Notes: generated by a model not told the origin, from the letters alone. Shown: positions 49,098 to 63,008, numbered from the stretch's first letter. The stretch: 64,000 nucleotides of DNA from Luzula sylvatica (GCA_946800325.1 OX326959.1:34481027-34545026); one strand, 5' to 3'. Program-made: numbers and translations.

Positions 49098-50663
49098 GAT
49101 TGAAGACTAACACATACAAATTTCTATTTTTCCAATTTTTTGCATAAAATCAAAAACTGAAGTCTAACACCTTCAAAAATATCAATTATCATTTGTTCTA
49201 AAAAAGACCAAAATAGTTCTCTAAAATGAGCAAAATACTTCATTTTTCATGTTTTTCTCAAAAAATTCCGGGATTGAAGACTAACACATACAAATTTCTA
49301 TTTTTCCTATTTTTTGCTTAAAATCAAAAACTGAAGTCTAACACCTTCAAAAATATCAATTTTCATTTTTTCTAAAAAGGACGAAAATAGTTCTCTAAAA
49401 TGAGCAAAATACTTCATTTTTCATGTTTTTCTCAAAAAACTCCGGGATTGAAGACTAACACATACAAATTTCTATTTTTCCAATTTTTTGCATAAAATCA
49501 AAAACTGAAGTCTAACACCTTCAAAAATATCAATTATCATTTTTTCTAAAAAAGACGAAAATAGTTCTCTAAAATGAGCAAAATACTTCATTTTTCATAT
49601 TTTTCTCAAAAAACTCCGGGATTGAAGACTAACACATACAAATTTCTATTTTTCCAATTTTTTGCATAAAATCAAAAACTGAAGTCTAACACCTTCAAAA
49701 ATATCAATTATCATTTGTTCTAAAAAAGACCAAAATAGTTCTCTAAAATGAGCAAAATACTTCATTTTTCATGTTTTTCTCAAAAAATTCCGGGATTGAA
49801 GACTAACACATACAAATTTCTATTTTTCCTATTTTTTGCTTAAAATCAAAAACTGAAGTCTAACACCTTCAAAAATATCAATTTTCATTTTTTCTAAAAA
49901 GGACGAAAATAGTTCTCTAAAATGAGCAAAATACTTCATTTTTCATGTTTTTCTCAAAAAACTCCGGGATTGAAGACTAACACATACAAATTTCTATTTT
50001 TCCAATTTTTTGCATAAAATCAAAAACTGAAGTCTAACACCTTCAAAAATATCAATTATCATTTTTTCTAAAAAAGACGAAAATAGTTCTCTAAAATGAG
50101 CAAAATACTTCATTTTTCATGTTTTTCTCAAAAAACTCCGGGATTGAAGACTAACACATACAAATTTCTATTTTTCCAATTTTTTGCATAAAATCAAAAA
50201 CTGAAGTCTAACACCTTCAAAAATATCAATTATCATTTGTTCTAAAAAAGACCAAAATAGTTCTCTAAAATGAGCAAAATACTTCATTTTTCATGTTTTT
50301 CTCAAAAAATTCCGGGATTGAAGACTAACACATACAAATTTCTATTTTTCCTATTTTTTGCTTAAAATCAAAAACTGAAGTCTAACACCTTCAAAAATAT
50401 CAATTTTCATTTTTTCTAAAAAGGACGAAAATAGTTCTCTAAAATGAGCAAAATACTTCATTTTTCATGTTTTTCTCAAAAAACTCCGGGATTGAAGACT
50501 AACACATACAAATTTCTATTTTTCCAATTTTTTGCATAAAATCAAAAACTGAAGTCTAACACCTTCAAAAATATCAATTATCATTTTTTCTAAAAAAGAC
50601 GAAAATAGTTCTCTAAAATGAGCAAAATACTTCATTTTTCATATTTTTCTCAAAAAACTCCGG
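49098..50663 (+). repeat. Three-monomer higher-order repeat, three tandem copies (522 bp each)
   Basis: Starts are at 49,098, 49,620 and 50,142, and the block ends before the anchor at 50,664. The diagnostic GCTTAAAATC occurs at 49,316, 49,838 and 50,360, exactly 522 apart. Each copy is one monomer with TCATTTGTTC and GACC, one with GCTTAAAATC, CAATTTTCAT and AAAAAGGACG, and one with GACGAAAATAG. The copies look almost identical. The visible difference is CATATTTTTCTC at the end of copies 1 and 3 against CATGTTTTTCTC in copy 2. Confidence 0.93.
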
Positions 50664-52199
50664 GATTGAAGACTAACACATACAAATTTCTATTTTTCCA
50701 ATTTTTTGCATAAAATCAAAAACTGAAGTCTAACTCCTTCCAAAATATCAATTATCATTTTTTCTAAAAAATACCAAAATAGTTCTCTAAAATGAGCAAA
50801 ATACTTCATTTTTCATGTTATTCTCAAAAAATTCCGTGATTGAAGACTAACACATACAAATTTCTATTTTTCCAATATTTTGCAAAAAATCAAAAACTGA
50901 AGTCTAACACCTTCAAAAATATCAATTATCATTTTTTCTAAAAGAGTCCAAAATAATTCTCTAAAATGACAAAAATACTTCATTTTTCATGTTTTTCTCA
51001 AAAAACTTCGTGATTGAAGACTAACACATACAAATTTATATTTTTCCTATTTTTTGCAAAAAATCAAATAATGAAGTCTAACACCTTCAAAAATATCAAT
51101 TATCATTTTTTCTAAAAAAGACCAAAATAGTTGTCTAAAATGAGCAAAATACTTTATTTTTCATGATTTTCTCAAAAAATTCCGGGATTGAAGACTAACA
51201 CATACAAATTTCTATTTTTCCAATTTTTTGCAAAAAATAAAAAACTGAAGTCTAACACCTTCAAAGATATCAATTATCATTTTTTCTAAAAGAGTCCAAA
51301 ATAGTTCTCTAAAATGAGCAAAATACTTCAGTTTTCATATTTTTCTCAAAAAACTCCGGGATTGAAGACTAACACATACAAATTTCTATTTTTCCAATTT
51401 TTTGCATAAAATCAAAAACTGAAGTCTAACACCTTCAAAAATATCAATTATCATTTGTTCTAAAAAAGACCAAAATAGTTCTCTAAAATGAGCAAAATAC
51501 TTCATTTTTCATGTTTTTCTCAAAAAATTCCGGGATTGAAGACTAACACATACAAATTTCTATTTTTCCAATTTTTTCCATAAAATCAAAAACTGAAGTC
51601 TAACACCTTCAAAAATATCAATTTTCATTTTTTCTAAAAAAGACGAAAATAGTTCTCTAAAATGAGCAAAATACTTCATTTTTCATATTTTTCTCAAAAA
51701 ACTCCGGGATTGAAGACTAACACATACAAATTTCTATTTTTCCAATTTTTTGCATAAAATCAAAAACTGAAGTCTAACACCTTCCAAAATATCAATTATC
51801 ATTTTTTCTTAAAGAGTCCAAAATAATTCTCTAAAATGAGAAAAATACTTCATTTTTCATGTTTTTCTCAAAAAACTTCGTGATTGAAGACTAACACATA
51901 CAAATTTATATTTTTCCTATTTTTTGCAAAAAATCAAATAATGAAGTCTAACACCTTCAAAAATATCAATTATCATTTTTTCTAAAAAAGACCAAAATAG
52001 TTGTCTAAAATGAGCAAAATACTTTATTTTTCATGATTTTCTCAAAAAATTCCGGGATTGAAGACTAACACATACAAATTTCTATTTTTCCAATTTTTTC
52101 CAAAAAATAAAAAACTGAAGTCTAACACCTTCAAAGATATCAATTATCATTTTTTCTAAAAAAGACCAAAATAGTTTTCTATAATGAGCAAAATACTTC

Positions 52200-52300
52200 A
52201 TTTTTCATGTTTTTCTCAAAAATATCAATTATTATTTTTTCTAAAAGAGTCCAAAATAACTCTCTAAAATGAGAAAAATACTTCATTTTTCTTGTTTTTC
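52200..52300 (+). repeat. Truncated monomer with 89-bp deletion (first instance)
   Basis: TTTTTCTCAAAAATATCAATT joins the end of sub-repeat C directly to the middle of sub-repeat B of the next monomer, with TCAAAAATATC starting at 52,216. The whole A part and the start of B are missing. The deletion ends share the 7-base repeat TCAAAAA, which is 89 bp apart in a normal monomer (171 and 260 in the first monomers), so slippage or recombination between these is likely. TTATTATTTTTTC follows. The same joint recurs at 55,259, 56,562 and 57,865. Confidence 0.9.
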
Positions 52301-55258
52301 TCAAAAAACTTCGTGATTGAAGACTAACACATACAAATTTCTATTTTTCCTATTTTTTCCATAAAATAAAAAACTGAAGTCTAACACCTTCAAAAATATC
52401 AATTATCATTTTTTCTAAAAAAGACCAAAATAGTTCTCTAAAATGAGCAAAATACTTCAGTTTTCATGTTTTTCTCAAAAAACTTCGTGATTGAAGACTA
52501 ACAAATACAAATTTCTATTTTTCCTATTTTTTGTAAAAAATCAAAAATTGAAATCTAACACCTTCAAAAATATCAATTATCAATTGTTCTAAAAAAGACA
52601 AAAATAGTTCTCTAAAATGAGCAAAATACTTCAGTTTTCATGTTTTTCTCAAAAAACTCCGGGATTGAAGACTAACACATACAAATTTCTATTTTTCCAA
52701 TTTTTTGCATAAAATCAAAAACTGAAGTCTAACACCCTCAAAAATATCAATTATCATTTTTTCTAAAAAAGACGAAAATAGTTCTCTAAAATGAGCAAAA
52801 TACTTCATTTTTCATATTTTTCTCAAAAAACTCCGGGATTGAAGACTAACACATACAAATTTCTATTTTTCCAATTTTTTGCATAAAATCAAAAACTGAA
52901 GTCTAACTCCTTCCAAAATATCAATTATCATTTTTTCTAAAAAATACCAAAATAGTTCTCTAAAATGAGCAAAATACTTCATTTTTCATGTTATTCTCAA
53001 AAAATTCCGTGATTGAAGACTAACACATACAAATTTCTACTTTTCCAATATTTTGCAAAAAATCAAAAACTGAAGTCTAACACCTTCAAAAATATCAATT
53101 ATCATTTTTTCTAAAAGAGTCCAAAATAATTCTCTAAAATGACAAAAATACTTCATTTTTCATGTTTTTCTCAAAAAACTTCGTGATTGAAGACTAACAC
53201 ATACAAATTTATATTTTTCCTATTTTTTGCAAAAAATCAAATAATGAAGTCTAACACCTTCAAAAATATCAATTATCATTTTTTCTAAAAAAGACCAAAA
53301 TAGTTGTCTAAAATGAGCAAAATACTTTATTTTTCATGATTTTCTCAAAAAATTCCGGGATTGAAGACTAACATATACAAATTTCTATTTTTCCAATTTT
53401 TTACATCAAATCAAAAACTGAAGTCTAACACCTTCAAAAATATCAATTATCATTTTTTGTAAAAAAGACCAAAATAGTTCTCTAAAATGATCAAAATACT
53501 ACATTATTCATGTTTTTCTCAAAAAATTCCGTGATTGAAGACTAACACATACAAATTTCTATTTTTCCATTTTTTTGCAAAAAATCAAAAACTGAAGTCT
53601 AACACCTTAAAAAATATCAATTATCATTTTTTCTAAAAGAGTCCAAAATAGTTCTCTAAAATGAGCAAAATACTTCATTTTTCATGTTTTTCTCAAAAAA
53701 CTTCGTGATTGAAGACTAACACATACAAATTTCTATTTTTCCTATTTTTTACAAAAAATCAAAAACTGAAGTCTAACACCTTCAAAAATATCAATTATCA
53801 ATTGTTCTAAAAAAGACCAAAATAGTTCTCTAAAATGAGCAAAATACTTCATTTTTCATGTTTTTCTCAAAAAATTCCGGGATTGAAGACTAACACATAC
53901 AAATTTCTATTTTTCCTATTTTTTGCATAAAATCAAAAACTGAAGTCTAACACCTTCAAAAATATCCATTATCATTTTTTCTAAAAAAGACCAAAATAGT
54001 TCTCTAAAATGAGCAAAATACTTCATTTTTCATGTTTTTCTCCAAAAACTCCGGGATTGAAGACTAACATATACAAATTTCTATTTTTACAATTTTTTGC
54101 ATAAAATTAAAAACTGAAGTCTAACACCTTCAAAAATATCAATTATCATTTTTTCTAAAAAAGACCAAAATAGTTCTCTAAAATGATCAAAATACTTCAT
54201 TATTCATGTTTTTCTCAAAAAATTCCGTGATTGAAGACTAGCACATACAAATTTCTATTTTCCCAATTTTTTGCAAAAAATCAAAAATTGAAGTCTAACA
54301 CCTTCAAAAATATCAATTATCATTTTTCCTAAAAAAGAGCAAAATAGTTCTCTAAAATGAGCAAAATACTTCATTTTTCATGTTTTTCTCAAAAAACTCC
54401 GGGATTGAAGACTAACACATACAAATTTCTAATTTTCCAATTTTTTGCATAAAATCAAAAACTGAAGTCTAACACCTTCAAAAATAACAATTATCATTTT
54501 TTCTAAAAAAGACCAAAATAGTTCTCTAAAATGATCAAAATACTTCATTATTCTTGTTTTTCCCAAAAAATTCTGTTATTGAAGACTAACACATACAAAT
54601 TTCTATTTTCCCAATTTTTTGCAAAAAATCAAAAGCTGAAGTCTAACACCTTCCAAAATATCAATTATCATTTTTTCTAAAAAAGACCAAAATAGTTCTC
54701 TAAAATGAGCAAAATACTTCATTTTTCATGTTATTCTCAAAAAATTCCGTGATTGAGGACTAACACATACAAATTTCTATTTTTCCAATATTTTGCAAAA
54801 AATCAAAAACTGAAGTCTAACACCTTCAAAAATATCAATTATCATTTTTTCTAAAAGAGTCCAAAATAATTCTCTAAAATAAGAAAAATACTTCATTTTT
54901 CATGTTTTTCTCAAAAAACTTCGTGATTGAAGACTAACACATACAAATTTCAATTTTTCCAATTTTTTGCAAAAAATCAAATAATGAAGTCTAACACCTT
55001 CAAAAATATCAATTATCATTTTTTCTAAAAAAGACCAAAATAGTTGTCTAAAATGAGCAAAATACTTTATTTTTCATGATTTTCTCAAAAAATTCCGGGA
55101 TTGAAGACTAACACATACAAATTTCTATTTTTCCAATTTTTTGCAAAAAATAAAAAACTGAAGTCTAACACATTCAAAGATATCAATTATCATTTTTTCT
55201 AAAAAAGACCAAAATAGTTCTCTATAATGAGCAAAATACTTCATTTTTCATGTTTTTC

Positions 55259-56561
55259 TCAAAAATATCAATTATTATTTTTTCTAAAAGAGTCCAAAAT
55301 AATTCTCTAAAATGAGAAAAATACTTCATTTTTCTTGTTTTTCTCAAAAAGCTTCGTGATTGAAGACTAACACATACAAATTTCTATTTTTCCTATTTTT
55401 TGCAAAAAATCGAAAACTGAAGTCTAACACCTTCAAAAATATCAATTATCATTTTTTCTAAAAAAGACCAAACTAGTTCTCTAAAATGAGCAAAATACTT
55501 CATTTTTCATGATTTTCTTATAAAATTCCGGGATTGAAGACGAACACATACAAATTTCTATTCTTCCTATTTTTTGCATAAAATCAAAAACTGAAGTCTA
55601 ACACCTTCAAAAATATCAATTATCTTTTTTTCTAAAAAAGACCAAAATAGTTCTCTCAAATGAGCAAAATACTTCATTTTTCATGTTTTTCTCAAAAAAC
55701 TCCGGGATTGAAGACTAACACATACAAATTTCTATTTTTCGAATTTTTTGCATAAAATCAAAAACTGATGTGTAACACCTTCAAAAATATCAATTATCAT
55801 TTGTTCTAAAAAAGACCAAAATAGTTCTCTAAAATGAGCAAAATACTTCATTATTCATGTTTTTCTCAAAAAATTCCGTTATTGAAGACTAACACATACA
55901 AATTTCTATTTTCCCAATTTTTTGCAAAAAATCAAAAACTGAAGTCTAACACCTTCCAAAATATCAATTATCATTTTTTCTAAAAAATACCAAAATAGTT
56001 CTCTAAAATGAGCAAAATACTTCATTTTTCATGTTATTCTCAAAAAATTCCGTGATTGAAGACTAACACATACAAATTTCTATTTTTCCAATATTTTGCA
56101 AAAAATCAAAAACTGAAGTCTAACACCTTCAAAAATATCAATTATCATTTTTTCTAAAAGAGTCCAAAATAATTCTCTAAAATGAGAAAAATACTTCATT
56201 TTTCATGTTTTTCTCAAAAAACTTCGTGATTGAAGACTAACACATACAAATTTATATTTTTCCTATTTTTTGCAAAAAATCAAATAATGAAGTCTAACAC
56301 CTTCAAAAATATCAATTATCATTTTTTCTAAAAAAGACCAAAATAGTTGTCTAAAATGAGCAAAATACTTTATTTTTCATGATTTTCTCAAAAAATTCCG
56401 GGATTGAAGACTAACACATACAAATTTCTATTTTTCCAATTTTTTGCAAAAAATAAAAAACTGAAGTCTAACACCTTCAAAGATATCAATTATCATTTTT
56501 TCTAAAAAAGACCAAAATAGTTCTCTATAATGAGCAAAATACTTCATTTTTCATGTTTTTC
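55259..56561 (+). repeat. 1,303-bp higher-order repeat, copy starting at 55,259
   Basis: The truncated joint at 55,259 recurs at 56,562 and 57,865, each 1,303 bp on, which equals eight monomers minus 89. Other markers keep the same step: CAAATAATGAAG at 54,978, 56,281 and 57,584, and the GTTATTGAAG monomer near 54,577 and 55,880. This copy begins with CTTGTTTTTC and contains GATTTTCTTATAAAATTCCG and GAAGACGAACAC near 55,517-55,545. Confidence 0.88.
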
Positions 56562-57864
56562 TCAAAAATATCAATTATTATTTTTTCTAAAAGAGTCCAA
56601 AATAATTCTCTAAAATGAGAAAAATATTTCATTTTTCTTGTTTTTCTCAAAAAACTTCGTGATTGAAGACTAACACATACAAATTTCTATTTTTCCTATT
56701 TTTTCCATAAAATAAAAAACTGAAGTCTAACACCTTCAAAAATATCAATTATCATTTTTTCTAAAAAAGACCAAAATAGTTCTCTAAAATGAGCAAAATA
56801 CTTCAGTTTTCATGTTTTTCTCAAAAAACTTCGTGATTGAAGACTAACACATACAAATTTCTATTTTTCCTATTTTTTGTAAAAAATCAAAAATTGAAAT
56901 CTAACACCTTCAAAAATATCAATTATCAATTGTTCTAAAAAAGACCAAAATAGTTCTCTAAAATGAGCAAAATACTTCAGTTTTCATGTTTTTCTCAAAA
57001 AACTCCGGGATTGAAGACTAACACATACAAATTTCTATTTTTTCAATTTTTTGCATAAAATCAAAAACTGAAGTCTAACACCTTCAAAAATATCAATTAT
57101 CATTTTTTCTAAAAAAGACGAAAATAGTTCTCTAAAATGAGCAAAATACTTCATTTTTCATATTTTTCTCAAAAAACTCCGGGATTGAAGACTAACACAT
57201 ACAAATTTCTATTTTTCCAATTTTTTGCATAAAATCAAAAACTGAAGTCTAACTCCTTCCAAAATATCAATTATCATTTTTTCTAAAAAATACCAAAATA
57301 GTTCTCTAAAATGAGCAAAAAACTTCATTTTTCATGTTATTCTCAAAAAATTCCGTGATTGAAGACTAACACATACAAATTTCTATTTTTCCAATATTTT
57401 GCAAAAAATCAAAAACTGAAGTCTAACACCTTCAAAAATATCAATTATCATTTTTTCTAAAAGAGTCCAAAATAATTCTCTAAAATGACAAAAATACTTC
57501 ATTTTTCATGTTTTTCTCAAAAAACTTCGTGATTGAAGACTAACACATACAAATTTATATTTTTCCTATTTTTTGCAAAAAATCAAATAATGAAGTCTAA
57601 CACCTTCAAAAATATCAATTATCATTTTTTCTAAAAAAGACCAAAATAGTTGTCTAAAATGAGCAAAATACTTTATTTTTCATGATTTTCTCAAAAAATT
57701 CCGGGATTGAAGACTAACACATACAAATTTCTATTTTTCCAATTTTTTGCTAAAAATAAAAAACTGAAGTCTAACACCTTCAAAGATATCAATTATCATT
57801 TTTTCTAAAAAAGACCAAAATAGTTCTCTATAATGAGCAAAATACTTCATTTTTCATGTTTTTC
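56562..57864 (+). repeat. 1,303-bp higher-order repeat, copy starting at 56,562
   Basis: This has the same frame as the previous copy in its right half (CAAATAATGAAG, GTTGTCTAAAATG, AAAGATATC, CTCTATAATGAG, truncated joint). Its left half (TTTTTTCCATAAAATAAAAAAC, GTAAAAAATCAAAAATTGAAATC, CTAACTCCTTCCAAAATATC, AATGACAAAAATAC) instead matches 52,216-53,340, 4,346 bp upstream. It is therefore a hybrid of two neighbouring repeat types. Confidence 0.85.
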
Positions 57865-59532
57865 TCAAAAATATCAATTATTATTTTTTCTAAAAGAGTC
57901 CAAAATAATTCTTTAAAATGAGAAAAATACTTCATTTTTCTTGTTTTTCTCAAAAAACTTCGTGATTGAAGACTAACACATACAAATTTCTATTTTTCCT
58001 ATTTTTTGCAAAAAATCAAAAACTGAAGTCTAACACCTTCAAAAATATCAATTATCATTTTTTCTAAAAAAGACCAAAATAGTTGTCTAAAATGAGCAAA
58101 ATACTTCATTTTTCATGATTTTCTTATAAAATTCCGGGATTGAAGACGAACACATACAAATTTCTATTCTTCCTATTTTTTGCATAAAATAAAAAACTGA
58201 AGTCTAACACCTTCAAAAATATCAATTATCTTTTTTTCTAAAAAAGACCAAAATAGTTCTCTAAAATGAGCAAAATACTTCATTTTTCATGTTTTTCTCA
58301 AAAAACTCCGGGATTGAAGACTAACACATACAAATTTCTATTTTTCCAATTTTTTGCATAAAATCAAAAACTGATGTCTAACACCTTTAAAAATATCAAT
58401 TATCATTTTTTCTAAAAAAGACCAAAATAGTTCTCTAAAATGAGCAAAATACTTCAATATTCACTTTTTTCTCAAAAAATTCCGTGATTGAAGACTAACA
58501 CATACAAATTTCTATTTTCCCAATTTTTTTGCAAAAAATCACAAACTGAAGTCTAACACCTTCAAAAATATCAATTATCATTTTTCCTAAAAAACACCAA
58601 AATAGTTCTCTAAAATGAGCAAAATACTTCATTTTTCATGTTTTTCTCGAAAAACTCCGTGATTGAAGACTAACACATACAAATTTCTATTTTTCCTATT
58701 TTTTGTATAAAATCAAAAACTGAAGTCTAACACCTTCAAAAATGTCAAGTATCATTTTTTCTAAAAAAGACCAAACTAGTTCCCTAAAATGAGCAAAATA
58801 CTTCATTTTTCATGATTTTCTCAAAAAATTCCGTGATTGAAGACTAACACTTACAAATTACAATTTTTCCAATTTTTTGCACAAAATCAAAAACTGAAGT
58901 CTAACACCTTCAAAAATATCAATTATCATTTTTTCTAAAAAAGACCAAAATAGTTCTCTAAAATGAGCAAAATACTTCATTTTTCATGTTTTTCTCAAAA
59001 AACTCCGGGATTGAAGACTAACACATACAAATTTCTATTTTTCCAATTTTTTGCATAAAATCAAAAACTGATGTCTAACACCTTCAAAAATATCAATTAT
59101 CAGTTTTTCTAAAAAAGACCAAGATAGTTCTCTAAAATGAGCAAAATACTTCAATATTCATGTTTTTCTCAAAAAATTCCGTGATTGAAGACTAACACAT
59201 ACAAATTTCTATTTTCCCAATTGTTTTTGCACAAAATGAAAAACTGAAGTCTAACACCTTCAAAAATATCAATTATCTTTTTTTCTAAATAAGACCAGAA
59301 TAGTTATCTAAAATGAGCAAAATACTTCATTTTTAATGTTTTTCTCGAAAAACTCCGGGATTGAAGACTAACACATACAAATTTCTATTTTTCCAATTTT
59401 TTGCATAAAATCAAAAACTGATGTCTAACACCTTCAAAAATATCAATTATCATTTTTTCTAAAAAAGACCAAAATAGTTCTCTAAAATGAGCAAAATACT
59501 TCAATATTCACTTTTTTCTCAAAAAATTCCGT
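57865..59532 (+). repeat. Truncated-joint copy running into ACTGATGTC / TTCAATATTC monomers
   Basis: This begins with the same truncated joint and repeats the GATTTTCTTATAAAATTCCG and GAAGACGAACAC changes of 55,259, at a distance of about 2,606 bp. From about 58,300 it becomes a series with ACTGATGTC, TTCAATATTC, CACAAACTG, AAAAAACACC and TCTCGAAAAACTCCGTG, the order also seen at 38,880-39,650. The TTCACTTTTTTCTC variant is at 58,461 and again at 59,508. A private form is CAATTGTTTTTGCACAAAATG near 59,220. Confidence 0.75.
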
Positions 59533-61270
59533 GATTGAAGACTAACACATACAAATTTCTATTTTCCCAATTTTTTTGCAAAAAATCACAAACTGAAGTC
59601 TAACACCTTCATAAATATCAATTATCATTTTTTCTAAAAAACACCAAAATAGTTCTCTAAAATGAGCAAAATACTTCATTTTTCATGTTTTTCTCGAAAA
59701 ACTCCGTGATTGAAGACTAACACATACAAATTTCTATTTTGCCTATTTTTTGCATAAAATCAAAAACTGAAGTCTAACACCTTCAAAAATATCAATTATC
59801 ATTTTTTCTAAAAAAGACCAAACTAGTTCTCTAAAATGAGCAAAATACTTCATTTTTCATGATTTTCTCAAAAAATTCCGTGATTGAAGACTAACACATA
59901 CAAATTACAATTTTTCCAATTTTTTGCACAAAATCAAAAACTGAAGTCTAACACCTTCAAAAATATCAATTATCATATTTTCTAAAAAAGACCAAAATAG
60001 TTCTCTAAAATGAGCAAAATACTTCTTTCATGTTTTTCTCAAAAAACTCCGGGATTGAAGACTAACACATACAAATTTCTATTTTTCCTACTTTTTCCAT
60101 CAAATAAAAAACTGAAGTCTAACACCTTCAAAAATATCAATTATCATTTTTTCTAAAAAAGACCAAAATATATCTCTAAAATGAGCAAAATACTTCATTT
60201 TTCATGTTTGTCTCGAAAAATTCCGGGATTGAAGACTAACAAATACAAATTTCTATTTTTCCTATTTTTTGCATAAAATCAAAAACTGAAGTCTAACACT
60301 TTCAAAAATATCAATTATCATTTTTTTCTAAAAAAGACCAAAACAGTTCTCTAAAATGAGCAAAATACTTCATTTTTCATGTTTTTCTCAAAAAACTCCG
60401 GGATTGAAGACTAACACATACAAATTTCTATTTTTCCAATTTTTTGCATAAAATCAAAAACTGATGTCTAACACCTTCAAAAATATCAATTATCATTCTT
60501 TCTAAAAAAGACCAAAATAGTTCTCTAAAATGAGCAAAATACTTCAATATTCATGTTTTTCTCAAAAAATTCCGTGATTGAAGACTAACACATACAAATT
60601 TCTATTTTCCCAATTTTTTTTGCAAAAAATCACAAACTGAAGTCTAACACCTTAAAAAATATCAATTATCATTTTTTCTAAAAGAGTCCAAAATAGTTCT
60701 CTAAAATGAGCAAAATACTTCATTTTTCATGTTTTTCTCAAAAAACTTCGTGATTGAAGACTAACACATACAAATTTCTATTTTTCCTATTTTTTGCAAA
60801 CAATCAAAAACTGAAGTCTAACACCTTCAAAAATATCAATTATCAATTGTTCTAAAAAAGACCAAAATAGTTCTCTAAAATGAGCAAAATACTTCATTTT
60901 TCATGATTTTCTCAAAAAATTCCGTGATTGAAGACTAACACATACAAATTACAATTTTTCCAATTTTTTGCACAAAATCAAAAACTGAAGTCTAACACCT
61001 TCAAAAATATCAATTATCATATTTTCTAAAAAAGACCAAAATAGTTCTCTAAAATGAGCAAAATACTTCTTTCATGTTTTTCTCAAAAAACTCCGGGATT
61101 GAAGACTAACACATACAAATTTCTATTTTTCCTACTTTTTCCATCAAATCAAAAACTGAAGTCTAACACCTTCAAAAATATCAATTATCATTTTTTCTAA
61201 AAAAGACCAAAATATATCTCTAAAATGAGCAAAATACTTCATTTTTCATGTTTGTCTCGAAAAATTCCGT
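59533..61270 (+). repeat. 10-monomer higher-order repeat (1,738 bp), copy 1
   Basis: GATTGAAG at 59,533 recurs at 61,271 in the same monomer type, offset 1,738. The unit has a four-monomer part (694 bp; CTTCATAAATATC at about 59,609, TTTTGCCTATTTT, the AAATTACAATTTTTCC monomer with TATCATATTTTC, and the short CTTCTTTCATG monomer with CCATCAAAT). This is followed by a six-monomer part (1,044 bp; starts at 60,227; CAAAACAGTTC, TATCATTCTTTC, GCAAACAATC, CAATTGTTC, AAATTACAATTTTTCC, CTTCTTTCATG). Confidence 0.92.
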
Positions 61271-63008
61271 GATTGAAGACTAACACATACAAATTTCTAT
61301 TTTCCCAATTTTTTTGCAAAAAATCACAAACTGAAGTCTAACACCTTCATAAATATCAGTTATCATTTTTTCTAAAAAGCACCAAAATAGTTCTCTAAAA
61401 TGAGCAAAATACTTCATTTTTCATGTTTTTCTCGAAAAACTCCGTGATTGAAGACTAACACATACAAATTTCTATTTTGCCTATTTTTTGCATAAAATCA
61501 AAAACTCAAGTCTAACACCTTCAAAAATATCAATTATCATTTTTTCTAAAAAAGACCAAACTAGTTCTCTAAAATGAGCAAAATATTTCATTTTTCATGA
61601 TTTTCTCAAAAAATTCCGTGATTGAAGACTAACACATACAAATTACAATTTTTCCAATTTTTTGCACAAAATCAAAAACTGAAGTCTAACACCTTCAAAA
61701 ATATCAATTATCATATTTTCTAAAAAAGACCAAAATAGTTCTCTAAAATGAGCAAAATACTTCTTTCATGTTTTTCTCAAAAAACTCCGGGATTGAAGAC
61801 TAACACATACAAATTTCTATTTTTCCTACTTTTTCCATCAAATCAAAAACTGAAGTCTAACACCTTCAAAAATATCAATTATCATTTTTTCTAAAAAAGA
61901 CCAAAATATATCTCTAAAATGAGCAAAATACTTCATTTTTCATGTTTGTCTCGAAAAATTCCGGGATTGAAGACTAACACATACAAATTTCTATTTTTCC
62001 TATTTTTTGCATAAAATCAAAAACTGAAGTCTAACACTTTCAAAAATATCAATTATCATTTTTTTCTAAAAAAGACCAAAACAGTTCTCTAAAATGAGCA
62101 AAATACTTCATTTTTCATGTTTTTCTCAAAAAACTCCGGGATTGAAGACTAACACATACAAATTTCTATTTTTCCAATTTTTTGCATAAAATCAAAAACT
62201 GATGTCTAACACCTTCAAAAATATCAATTATCATTCTTTCTAAAAAAGACCAAAATAGTTCTCTAAAATGAGCAAAATACTTCAATATTCATGTTTTTCT
62301 CAAAAAATTCCGTGATTGAAGACTAACACATACAAATTTCTATTTTCCCAATTTTTTTTGCAAAAAATCACAAACTGAAGTCTAACACCTTAAAAAATAT
62401 CAATTATCATTTTTTCTAAAAGAGTCCAAAATAGTTCTCTAAAATGAGCAAAATACTTCATTTTTCATGTTTTTCTCAAAAAACTTCGTGATTGAAGACT
62501 AACACATACAAATTTCTATTTTTCCTATTTTTTGCAAACAATCAAAAACTGAAGTCTAACACCTTCAAAAATATCAATTATCAATTGTTCTAAAAAAGAC
62601 CAAAATAGTTCTCTAAAATGAGCAAAATACTTCATTTTTCATGATTTTCTCAAAAAATTCCGTGATTGAAGACTAACACATACAAATTACAATTTTTCCA
62701 ATTTTTTGCACAAAATCAAAAACTGAAGTCTAACACCTTCAAAAATATCAATTATCATATTTTCTAAAAAAGACCAAAATAGTTCTCTAAAATGAGCAAA
62801 ATACTTCTTTCATGTTTTTCTCAAAAAACTCCGGGATTGAAGACTAACACATACAAATTTCTATTTTTCCTACTTTTTCCATCAAATAAAAAACTGAAGT
62901 CTAACACCTTCAAAAATATCAATTATCATTTTTTCTAAAAAAGACCAAAATATATCTCTAAAATGAGCAAAATACTTCATTTTTCATGTTTGTCTCGAAA
63001 AATTCCGG
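61271..63008 (+). repeat. 10-monomer higher-order repeat (1,738 bp), copy 2
   Basis: This has the same 4+6 layout as copy 1, with the six-monomer part starting at 61,965. GACCAAAACAGTTC is at 60,336 and 62,074, 1,738 apart. Small differences: CTTCATAAATATCAGTTATC here against CAATTATC, AAAAAGCACC against AAAAAACACC, and AAACTCAAGTC near 61,505. CCATCAAATC or CCATCAAATAAAAAAC alternates between the two halves in a way that reveals the exchange register. Confidence 0.92.
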
